Origin: an uncultured Clostridia bacterium
GTDB lineage: Bacteria > Bacillota > Clostridia > Oscillospirales > Ruminococcaceae
Assembly: GCA_946533615.1 (NCBI GenBank)
Contig: CAMNBY010000167.1
Location: forward strand, 1 to 6,704
DNA: 6,704 nucleotides
Direction of reading: 5' to 3'
Shown here: positions 1-5,290 of the stretch, piece after piece
Layout of the letters: every line of letters starts with the position of its first letter
Numbering within the stretch: the stretch's first letter is position 1
Notes under the pieces: model-generated
Databases searched by the model: none
What the model was told of the DNA's origin: nothing
Seen by the model: the letters and a program-made list of their open reading frames with translations, nothing else
Made by a program: the position numbers and the translations under genes

Positions 1-176
1 CCTGTTGCCTCAACAACGCAGATACGGCAGGCACCGATGCAGTTAACATCCTTCAGATAGCAGAGAGTGGGGATGTCAACGTGAGCGGCCTTAGCAGCCT
101 CAAGGATAGTTGAGCCGGCAGGAACAGTTACGGGGATACCGTTTATTTTAAGATTAACAGTCTGAACATTTTCCAT
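1..176 (-). CDS. hydA: [FeFe] hydrogenase catalytic subunit HydA, N-terminal fragment (cut by window edge)
   Basis: Only the first 58 codons are present; the gene runs off the left edge. The fragment is a plant-type [2Fe-2S] ferredoxin domain, with the opening NLKINGIPVTVPAGSTILEA and then Cys39, Cys50 and Cys53 in the LCYLKDVNCIGACRIC segment; the fourth ligand would lie just outside. This domain begins the long [FeFe] hydrogenases (HydA/HndD) and also NuoG. The preceding NuoE-like and NuoF-like genes, the second carrying HydB-type extra ferredoxin clusters, make the hydrogenase reading much more likely. In that family the catalytic H-cluster sits in the C-terminal half, which cannot be checked here. 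The ATG is supported by AAGGAGG 8 nt upstream, and the gap from the hydB stop is 17 nt. Oddity: residue 46 is Cys, where Glu is common in relatives. Confidence 0.85.
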   Translation of the reverse strand, partial: MENVQTVNLKINGIPVTVPAGSTILEAAKAAHVDIPTLCYLKDVNCIGACRICVVEAT

Positions 177-184
177 GATTGTGC

Positions 185-191
185 CCTCCTT
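185..191 (-). promoter_or_regulatory. ribosome-binding site of hydA
   Basis: On the minus strand AAGGAGG stands 8 nt before the hydA ATG, within the short hydB-hydA gap. It fixes the hydA start and supports translation from a shared mRNA. Confidence 0.8.
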
Positions 192-193
192 CC

Positions 194-2086
194 TTACTTT
201 CTCACTACTGCGCCAAACTTACAGTTGGACATACATACGCCGCACTTGATGCACTTGTCAGCGTCGATGACATGGGGCTGACGAACAGTACCTGTGATAG
301 CGCCTACAGGGCAGTTCCTTGCGCAGAGCGTGCAGCCCTTACACTTATCGGCGATGATCTCATACTTGAGCAGATCCTTGCAGACACCTGCGGGACATCT
401 GCCTTCCTTGATATGAGCCTCATACTCTTCTCTGAACTGCTTGATGGTGGAAAGTACAGGGTTGGGAGCCGACTGACCGAGAGCGCAGAGCGAAGAGGTC
501 TTCATGTGGTTGGCAAGGCTGTCGATGAGGTCGAGGTCGTCCATAGTAGCCTGTCCCTTGGATATCTTGTCAAGGAGCTGGTGGAGCTTTCTCGTACCTA
601 TACGGCAGGGATTGCACTTACCGCAGGACTCGTCAACGGTGAACTCAAGGTAGAACTTGGAAACATCGACCATGCAGTTATCCTCGTCCATAACGATAAG
701 TCCGCCCGAGCCCATCATGGAGCCCAGAGCCTGCAGAGACTCGTAGTCGATCGGAGTGTCGATATACTTGGCAGGGATACAGCCGCCCGAAGGGCCGCCT
801 GTCTGAGCTGCCTTGAACTTTTTGCCGCCGGGGATGCCGCCGCCGATCTCTTCGATGATCTCTCTGAGTGTAGTGCCCATGGGGATCTCTACAAGGCCGA
901 CATTGGTGATCTTGCCGCCGAGGGCGAATACCTTGGTGCCCTTGGAGGTCTCGGTACCCATAGAGGAGTACCAAGCAGCGCCCTTTCTGATGATCTGGGC
1001 GATATTAGCATAGGTCTCAACGTTGTTGAGCAGGGTAGGCTTGCCGAAAAGGCCCTTAACGGCAGGGAAAGGAGGACGGGGTCTGGGCTCGCCTCTGTTG
1101 CCCTCGATAGAGGTAAGCAGAGCGGTCTCTTCGCCGCAGACGAAGGCGCCTGCGCCAAGGCGGATCTCGATGTCGAAATCGTGGCCCTTGCCGAAGATGT
1201 TCTTGCCCAGCAGGCCGTATTCTCTTGCCTGCTGCAGAGCTACCTGGAGCCTGTGAACGGCAACGGGATACTCAGCTCTTACATATACATAGCCCTGATG
1301 TGCGCCGACTGCATAGGAGGCGATGGTCATGGCTTCGATGATAGCGTGGGGGTCGCCCTCGAGGATAGATCTGTCCATGAATGCGCCGGGGTCGCCTTCG
1401 TCAGCGTTGCAGGCAACATACTTGACATCGCCGGGAGCGTCCTTGGTGAACATCCATTTTCTGCCTGTGGGGAAGCCTGCGCCGCCGCGGCCTCTGATGC
1501 CGGAATCCAGCACTTCCTTGACTACCTCGTCGGGAGTCATGCTGTCAAGCACCTTGTAGAGAGCCTCGTAGCCTCTTGTGCCGATGTATTCCTCGATGTT
1601 CTCGGGGTCGATAACGCCGCAGTTGCGCAGCGCGATTCTCTTCTGCTTCTTGTAGAAGTTCGTTTCTGCAAGAGGGATGATGGAGCCGTCTGCATGAACT
1701 GTCTCCTTGTAGAGCAGGTCCTTGCAGATCTGGTCGTTCTTGAGGTGCTCGTCAACTATTCTTACAACGCCCTCGGGTGTTACCTGAGAATAGAACACGC
1801 CCTCGGGATAAACGATAACTATAGGGCCGAGGGAGCAGAGACCGAAGCAGCCTGTTCTTACAACAAGTATCTCGTTCTCGATGCCCTGTGCCTTCAGCTC
1901 GTTGTCCAGAGCCTCCAGTATCTTTTTGCTTCCCGATGAGGTACAGCCTGTACCGCCGCAGACGAGGATCTGCTTGCGATATTCGGTCTTCTCTGCCATC
2001 TTGGCAGCCTCGGATGCGATAAGCTTTCTTACCTTTATAAGATCAGAGTGCTTTTCTCTGATTTGGGTCAGTTCTTCAAAGGTCAT
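194..2086 (-). CDS. hydB: NADH-binding flavoprotein subunit HydB (NuoF-like) of NAD-dependent [FeFe] hydrogenase
   Basis: A 630-residue cytoplasmic electron-transfer subunit. Domains in order: an N-terminal thioredoxin-fold [2Fe-2S] domain (Cys43, Cys48, Cys80, Cys84); the NuoF core with the NADH/FMN signature GRGGAGFPTGRKW (198-211), NADEGDPGAFMDR (228-239) and the GAGAFVCGEETALL segment (from 311); an SLBB-like region (about 380-435); the NuoF [4Fe-4S] site (Cys488, Cys491, Cys494, Cys534); and a C-terminal two-cluster ferredoxin (Cys582/585/588/592 and 612/615/618/622). This order is that of HydB/HndC rather than respiratory NuoF, which lacks both terminal additions. In characterised relatives (Thermotoga maritima, Ruminococcus albus) the trimer bifurcates electrons between NADH and ferredoxin. 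A Cys pair at 564/569 is an additional possible metal site. The start lies 2 nt after the hydC stop, with AAGGAGG 9 nt upstream. Bifurcation itself is inferred from homologues. Confidence 0.95.
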   Translation of the reverse strand: MTFEELTQIREKHSDLIKVRKLIASEAAKMAEKTEYRKQILVCGGTGCTSSGSKKILEALDNELKAQGIENEILVVRTGCFGLCSLGPIVIVYPEGVFYSQVTPEGVVRIVDEHLKNDQICKDLLYKETVHADGSIIPLAETNFYKKQKRIALRNCGVIDPENIEEYIGTRGYEALYKVLDSMTPDEVVKEVLDSGIRGRGGAGFPTGRKWMFTKDAPGDVKYVACNADEGDPGAFMDRSILEGDPHAIIEAMTIASYAVGAHQGYVYVRAEYPVAVHRLQVALQQAREYGLLGKNIFGKGHDFDIEIRLGAGAFVCGEETALLTSIEGNRGEPRPRPPFPAVKGLFGKPTLLNNVETYANIAQIIRKGAAWYSSMGTETSKGTKVFALGGKITNVGLVEIPMGTTLREIIEEIGGGIPGGKKFKAAQTGGPSGGCIPAKYIDTPIDYESLQALGSMMGSGGLIVMDEDNCMVDVSKFYLEFTVDESCGKCNPCRIGTRKLHQLLDKISKGQATMDDLDLIDSLANHMKTSSLCALGQSAPNPVLSTIKQFREEYEAHIKEGRCPAGVCKDLLKYEIIADKCKGCTLCARNCPVGAITGTVRQPHVIDADKCIKCGVCMSNCKFGAVVRK

Positions 2087-2088
2087 TC

Positions 2089-2598
2089 TTATTCTCCTCC
2101 TTTTTCAGTAAGATAGGAATCAATGATCTTACTTGCCTGATCGGGAGTAAGCTTTCCGTAAACCTCTTCGCCGATCGTCATAACAGGTGCAAGTCCGCAC
2201 GCACCTACGCAGCGGCAGCACTCGATGGAGAACTTTCCGTCGGCTGTGCACTCGCCTGCCTTGATGCCGAGCTTCTGCTCAACAGCCTCAAGTACCTTAT
2301 CCGAGCCCTTAACATAGCAAGCTGTACCAAGACAGACGCTTACTTTGTGCTCGCCCTTGGGGGTGAGGGAGAACTGGGAATAGAACGTTGCAACACCGAA
2401 CACCTCTGAAAGAGAAACACCCAGGCCGTCAGCGATCATCTTCTGTACTTCGATAGGCAGATAACCGTAGATGCCCTGTGCCCCCTGAAGTGTAGGCATA
2501 AGTCCGCCCGGCTGGTCACGGTGAGCTTCGATGACCTTTTTCAGCTCAGCCTCCTGCTCGGGAGTTCCCTGGAAGGGAATGGTGGCTTTTTCACTCAT
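2089..2598 (-). CDS. hydC: thioredoxin-like [2Fe-2S] subunit HydC (NuoE-like) of NAD-dependent [FeFe] hydrogenase
   Basis: A 169-residue protein of the NuoE/HndA family, the smallest subunit of the soluble hydrogenase. It has an N-terminal helical region (about 1-75, with the typical LMPTLQGAQGIYGYLP and EVFGVATFYSQF segments) followed by a thioredoxin-fold domain. The four [2Fe-2S] ligands are in the expected spacing: Cys89 and Cys94 in CLGTAC, Cys130 and Cys134 in CVGAC. Length is normal for the family. The frame is open further upstream to a GTG at 2730, but the ATG at 2596-2598 has AGGAGG at 7 nt and begins at the usual family start (MSEK), so the upstream stretch is taken as 5' leader. 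It is the first gene of hydCBA, and its last codons carry the hydB Shine-Dalgarno. A promoter and probable Rex site lie about 150 nt upstream. Confidence 0.93.
   Translation of the reverse strand: MSEKATIPFQGTPEQEAELKKVIEAHRDQPGGLMPTLQGAQGIYGYLPIEVQKMIADGLGVSLSEVFGVATFYSQFSLTPKGEHKVSVCLGTACYVKGSDKVLEAVEQKLGIKAGECTADGKFSIECCRCVGACGLAPVMTIGEEVYGKLTPDQASKIIDSYLTEKGGE
2096..2102 (-). promoter_or_regulatory. hydB ribosome-binding site embedded in the hydC 3' end
   Basis: AAGGAGG on the minus strand is formed by the codons for the last Lys-Gly-Gly of HydC and lies 9 nt before the hydB ATG. The hydC stop comes between them. Ribosomes finishing hydC would therefore cover the hydB initiation region, an arrangement that favours translational coupling and equal subunit amounts. 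Confidence 0.8.
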
Positions 2599-2605
2599 AA
2601 CATAA

Positions 2606-2611
2606 CCTCCT
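2606..2611 (-). promoter_or_regulatory. hydC ribosome-binding site
   Basis: AGGAGG on the minus strand, 7 nt before ATG 2596-2598. It decides the hydC start against the longer open frame that reaches a GTG at 2730. Confidence 0.85.
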
Positions 2612-2635
2612 ACAAATTTAGTCGGCTCTCGCCGT

Positions 2636-2667
2636 AAGAGTGCCGCAAACCATAAAACCGCACTCTT
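2636..2667 (-). other. hairpin in the hydC 5' leader
   Basis: AAGAGTGC (2636-2643) and GCACTCTT (2660-2667) are perfect complements, forming an 8-bp stem with a 16-nt loop in the leader RNA. Smaller stems flank it: GTCTGC/GCAGAC with a 3-nt loop at 2705-2719, and CGGC/GCCG at 2623-2634, about 12 nt before the Shine-Dalgarno. No U-run follows, so this is not a terminator. I recognise no known riboswitch. Structure is seen in the sequence; a regulatory role is inference. Confidence 0.45.
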
Positions 2668-2741
2668 CATCTTTGCATAACCCGGCAGTCCGACATCTTT
2701 TGAGGTCTGCAAAGCAGACAGAATCCGCACTTACCGTTATA

Positions 2742-2759
2742 TTGTTAATTATATAACAT
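2742..2759. promoter_or_regulatory. probable Rex (NADH/NAD+ sensor) operator overlapping the hydCBA -10 box
   Basis: The plus strand reads TTGTTAA-TTAT-ATAACAT. Against the Rex consensus TTGTTAA-N4-TTAACAA this matches 12 of 14 specified positions, with one half-site perfect. It covers the -10 hexamer of the hydC promoter, so binding would block RNA polymerase. Rex is the known repressor of NADH-consuming fermentation and hydrogenase genes in many Clostridia, which fits the downstream operon. No rex gene is in this window. Confidence 0.6.
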
Positions 2760-2776
2760 TTATGTATAAAATGCAA
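2748..2776 (-). promoter_or_regulatory. sigma-A-type promoter of hydCBA
   Basis: Minus strand: -35 TTGCAT (2771-2776), a 17-bp spacer, and a perfect -10 TATAAT (2748-2753). The predicted transcript would start near 2740, giving a leader of roughly 140 nt before hydC. The surroundings are AT-rich, as expected for a housekeeping promoter. The -10 box lies inside the Rex-like inverted repeat. Confidence 0.75.
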
Positions 2777-3051
2777 GTGCTTTCATAAACTTTTTATACC
2801 CTGTTTTTGTTTTTTGTCGATATTACACTAAGAGCAACCCTTCTTTTGGGCAAGTTGTTAACTGGGCAAAAAACTGCCATACAAAGTTTATAAAAAATCA
2901 GATTTTAGTCAGCTGAGGCTTACTTTGATGAAAGAAATCTTTCAAATGTTCATAAATTATTTACAAAAAATCGTCGAACCATCTGCCGCCGATCATAGTC
3001 TAATTATCAGAACAGGCCGCAAGGCCCGAAAGAAAAGACAAGAGACAACTG
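2777..3051. other. AT-rich divergent intergenic region without a supported gene
   Basis: Between the two divergent promoters I see no convincing coding sequence. The stretch is AT-rich and has a second, weaker Rex-like match (2855-2872), an exact direct repeat TGGGCAA at 2847-2853 and 2863-2869 (16-bp period), and a small GGCC-GCAA-GGCC hairpin at 3015-3026. An open frame from 2925 that runs in frame into the 38-codon ORF lacks a convincing ribosome-binding site and would read straight through the promoter at 3052-3080, so it is not called. Confidence 0.6.
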
Positions 3052-3080
3052 TTGCGTGTTCGGAGATCGTATGGTATAAT
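3052..3080 (+). promoter_or_regulatory. sigma-A-type promoter with extended -10, upstream of the small ORF and sigma gene
   Basis: Plus strand: -35 TTGCGT (3052-3057), a 17-bp spacer, and a perfect -10 TATAAT (3075-3080) preceded by TGG, giving the extended -10 motif TGN. Transcription should begin near 3087, leaving a leader of about 40 nt before the ATG at 3126. It implies that the membrane-linked sigma factor has a housekeeping promoter. Confidence 0.75.
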
Positions 3081-3125
3081 ACAGATACAGACCACCTTCT
3101 CCGATGCGGATCAAAGGAGAGCGAA

Positions 3126-3242
3126 ATGACATTTGACGAGCTGATGAAGGCCGTGTTAGGGTACATGGACGATCAGGGAATGATCGACGACCTGAAAGAA
3201 AAATACGGCGGCAAGGATCGGGAGGAAGATGAAGATGGATAA
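3126..3242 (+). CDS. 38-residue acidic small protein, unknown function, overlapping the sigma gene
   Basis: I do not recognise this small protein. It starts at an ATG 5 nt after a clear ribosome-binding site (AAAGGAGA, 3113-3120) and is the first start codon after a near-consensus promoter, which is the main reason to believe it. The sequence begins MTFDELMKAVLGYMDDQG, can form an amphipathic helix, and ends in an acidic tail (DREEDEDG). It has 13 Asp/Glu against 5 Lys/Arg. There is no signal peptide, membrane segment or cysteine. Its stop overlaps the start of the sigma gene, whose Shine-Dalgarno lies inside its last codons, so it may act as a translation-coupling leader, a small partner of the sigma factor, or both. 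The codons look like those of the GC-rich half of the next gene. Confidence 0.6.
   Translation: MTFDELMKAVLGYMDDQGMIDDLKEKYGGKDREEDEDG
3221..3225 (+). promoter_or_regulatory. ribosome-binding site deciding the sigma gene start
   Basis: GGAGG lies inside the end of the 38-codon ORF. It is only 3 nt before the ATG at 3229 but 9 nt before the in-frame ATG at 3235. The second spacing is the normal one, so 3235 is preferred; the two choices differ by two residues. Confidence 0.65.
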
Positions 3243-5244
3243 GGCAAGAATGACAGAGCTGGCTGAGAAGGCCTCGAAGGGCAGCAGGGAAGCGTTTTCG
3301 GAGCTGTACGCAGAGTGCCGTGAGCCGCTGAAAAAGTATATCATCAAGCAGGGCGCTTCAGCCGACGAGGCCGAGGACGTGGTTTCTGCTGCATTCGTAA
3401 AGGCTATGGAGAGCATCGCCGACCTTCGCGAGCCAGCGTATTTTGACACCTGGCTGCATACTATCGCAAAGAACGAGTTCACGGCCTCGCGCAGACGCGA
3501 GAACCGTGCTGTGCGCATCGACTTCGGCGGAGCGGAGGACGATAACACAAACGAGAGCGTTGACATGGCGGCTTTTTACGGCGCCGAGGAGGACACGCTG
3601 CTCCTGCCCGAGGATTACGCCGAGAACGAGGACGTCAAGCGTGTGATAGCAGGCGCCGTGAACTCGCTTTCGGACGAGCAGCGCGACACGGTGTTCCTCT
3701 ACTATTACAACGAGCTTTCGGTCGGTCAGATAGCCGAGCAGATGAACGTTCCCGCAGGCACGGTAAAGTCCCGCCTGAGCTCGGCGCGTTCGGCACTTAA
3801 AAAGCACCTCGAGCAGCTGCAAAAGCAGGGCGTTGCGCTCTGCATCGTGCCCATCGGCAGCATTCTTGCGTTTGCCGAGAACAATTCGGGCAAGGCAGCA
3901 GCAGCGGCAGCCGCGACATCTGCGGCTTCGGGAAAGATGATCGCCGCAGCAGTCATGGCCGTGGTAGTGGGAACGACCGGCACCCTGATCTACTTCAACG
4001 GCAGGAACAACAGATTGAAGGGCGACGACAGGCCGACAGATTCCTCGATCACCGAGATCGTTGACGATTCGAGCAGAGAGACGACCACAACAACGACCAC
4101 GACCACAACACCCGCGCCCGAGGTCGTGCCCGAAATAACGGAAGACTCTTCCAGCAGGGACGAAGCCCCCCCGACCACGACCACTCCCGCAACGACAGCG
4201 GCGCCTGCTGCGCCGAGGGGAACTGCGCCTTCTCAAACAGCCCAGGGGAATGATGTGCCTGCGCAGGCAGACAATGGTGAAACGCAGATCCAAGAAGAAA
4301 AATGGGAAGATGTTGCTTTTGGAAGTTACTCCGAAAGCGGGCTCTATTCCGGGATCAAAAAATATTATTATAACAAGGAAACCGGTATTATTACGACAAT
4401 AAACAGTATGAAAAGAGAGCTAAACACCGGAACTTTTGTTATTAACTATACGACTACAAAAGAAGACAACACCAGTACTGACTTGTGTGGATATATTGTT
4501 GATAACGTAGAAACGGGAGAACATCACGGTACAATCTATATTTCTCCCAAAACTGTTGTACATGACGGCAATAATCACACTATAACGTATCAGAATGATG
4601 TGATCAAGGACGATTCATATTCTTTTGATTTATATTACTTAGCCGGAACGGGTTATGATTATGTTGATGATCATGGGGCATATGATAAATCATTTCATGA
4701 TGAAGAATACTATGTACAAAACATAATACTGGACAATACCGGAACAGTACACATATCTAAAGACGCCTGTGAAGTTAATTACGAGTTTGAAGGTATTGAT
4801 GCTGATACACGGTATACGTGGAGTACATTCATGCATGATCTTGAAATAAAAGATGAATATATTGATAGTTACATTAAAGCGGTTTTAGACGATATAGAAC
4901 GGTACGGAACAGGACAAGGTAGTGGAAATTATTTTTTAGGCGATGATGTTCCGGAGATAAAAAATGTTATAGTTGAAAATGGCTCCAAATATTTTGAAAT
5001 GGTAGACGGGATACTTTATTTCAAAATACACGGTTACCGCTGGCTGCTGTGGACGACCGAGCGCAGCCCTGAGCACCTGAAATTCCCTGATAATGTTATT
5101 ATTTATAATACACCGGAGCTTAGTAAGATACATATGTCAGATATAAATGATATAGATTTCGGGAATAATACTTGGATGAAAAATGACGAAGCATTTCTTG
5201 ATTGTTTAGATATTTATATACCGCCCGAATGGGAAGGTGATTAG
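3235..5244 (+). CDS. ECF-type sigma factor fused to a transmembrane helix and a large probable ectodomain
   Basis: 669 residues from ATG 3235 (671 from 3229). Residues about 9-90 form a sigma-70 region 2, including FDTWLHTIAKNEF before a basic SRRRENR. Residues about 132-192 form region 4 with the helix-turn-helix LSVGQIAEQMNVPAGTVKSR. ECF sigma factors normally end near 200. Here the chain continues with a hydrophobic stretch (199-214), an Ala tract (221-227), a transmembrane helix (235-254), a Thr/Pro/Ser linker with ten consecutive Thr (283-292), and an acidic, Tyr-rich domain (about 355-669), presumably outside the cell. The end has a segment resembling BspA-type leucine-rich repeats (DGILYFK, 591-597). 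I infer a membrane-held sigma factor released or activated by a surface signal. No anti-sigma gene is seen. The DNA drops from about 60% to 35% GC near codon 344, suggesting a swapped sensor module. Confidence 0.85.
   Translation: MDKARMTELAEKASKGSREAFSELYAECREPLKKYIIKQGASADEAEDVVSAAFVKAMESIADLREPAYFDTWLHTIAKNEFTASRRRENRAVRIDFGGAEDDNTNESVDMAAFYGAEEDTLLLPEDYAENEDVKRVIAGAVNSLSDEQRDTVFLYYYNELSVGQIAEQMNVPAGTVKSRLSSARSALKKHLEQLQKQGVALCIVPIGSILAFAENNSGKAAAAAAATSAASGKMIAAAVMAVVVGTTGTLIYFNGRNNRLKGDDRPTDSSITEIVDDSSRETTTTTTTTTTPAPEVVPEITEDSSSRDEAPPTTTTPATTAAPAAPRGTAPSQTAQGNDVPAQADNGETQIQEEKWEDVAFGSYSESGLYSGIKKYYYNKETGIITTINSMKRELNTGTFVINYTTTKEDNTSTDLCGYIVDNVETGEHHGTIYISPKTVVHDGNNHTITYQNDVIKDDSYSFDLYYLAGTGYDYVDDHGAYDKSFHDEEYYVQNIILDNTGTVHISKDACEVNYEFEGIDADTRYTWSTFMHDLEIKDEYIDSYIKAVLDDIERYGTGQGSGNYFLGDDVPEIKNVIVENGSKYFEMVDGILYFKIHGYRWLLWTTERSPEHLKFPDNVIIYNTPELSKIHMSDINDIDFGNNTWMKNDEAFLDCLDIYIPPEWEGD
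4081..4110 (+). repeat. imperfect ACN-triplet tract encoding ten Thr
   Basis: Ten consecutive Thr codons made of mixed ACG, ACC and ACA, with a related ACGACCAC-type stretch around 4171-4190. It encodes the flexible linker outside the membrane helix. Codon mixing makes simple slippage less likely than in a pure repeat, but recombination within the tract could change linker length in steps of whole codons. Confidence 0.6.
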
Positions 5245-5248
5245 TAAC

Positions 5249-5280
5249 AAAAAAGGCTATCCTCACGGATAGCCTTTTTT
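5249..5280. terminator. bidirectional intrinsic terminator between the sigma gene and the convergent mannanase gene
   Basis: A perfect 14-bp inverted repeat (5249-5262 with 5267-5280) around the loop TCAC. The GC-containing core is GGCTATCC/GGATAGCC, and a six-base A run on one side and T run on the other give a U-tract in both directions. It begins 4 nt after the sigma stop and lies 10 nt beyond the mannanase stop on the other strand, so it can end both convergent transcripts. Confidence 0.92.
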
Positions 5281-5290
5281 GGTTCTCATA

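Noticed and set aside
179..1939. A 586-codon open frame on the plus strand opposite hydB
   Set aside because: It is exactly antisense to hydB, which has full domain and motif support. Its protein shows no recognisable family or motif and no good start context; codon bias of hydB explains the openness.
2599..2730. N-terminal extension of hydC from a GTG at 2730
   Set aside because: NuoE-like proteins start near the ATG at 2598, which has AGGAGG 7 nt upstream. The extension contains hairpins and no ribosome-binding site was seen for the GTG.
3015..3026. GGCC-GCAA-GGCC hairpin as a terminator or small RNA
   Set aside because: The stem is only 4 bp with no U-run in either direction; too little to call an RNA gene or terminator.
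3047..3071. ECF-type autoregulatory promoter (AAC ... CGTA) before the small ORF
   Set aside because: The AAC to CGTA distance is 18 nt, longer than the usual 16-17, the -35 lacks the typical GGAAC/TGAAC form, and it overlaps a much better sigma-A-type promoter.
2925..3125. Upstream extension of the 38-codon ORF to 2925/2928
   Set aside because: It would translate through the near-consensus promoter at 3052-3080, has only a weak GAGG upstream, and its sequence does not resemble a protein family I know.
3358..4293. A 311-codon open frame opposite the sigma gene
   Set aside because: It lies entirely in the GC-rich half of the sigma gene, where stop codons are rare on the opposite strand, and its Arg/Cys/Gly-rich sequence is typical of a shadow frame. 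It ends where the GC content drops.
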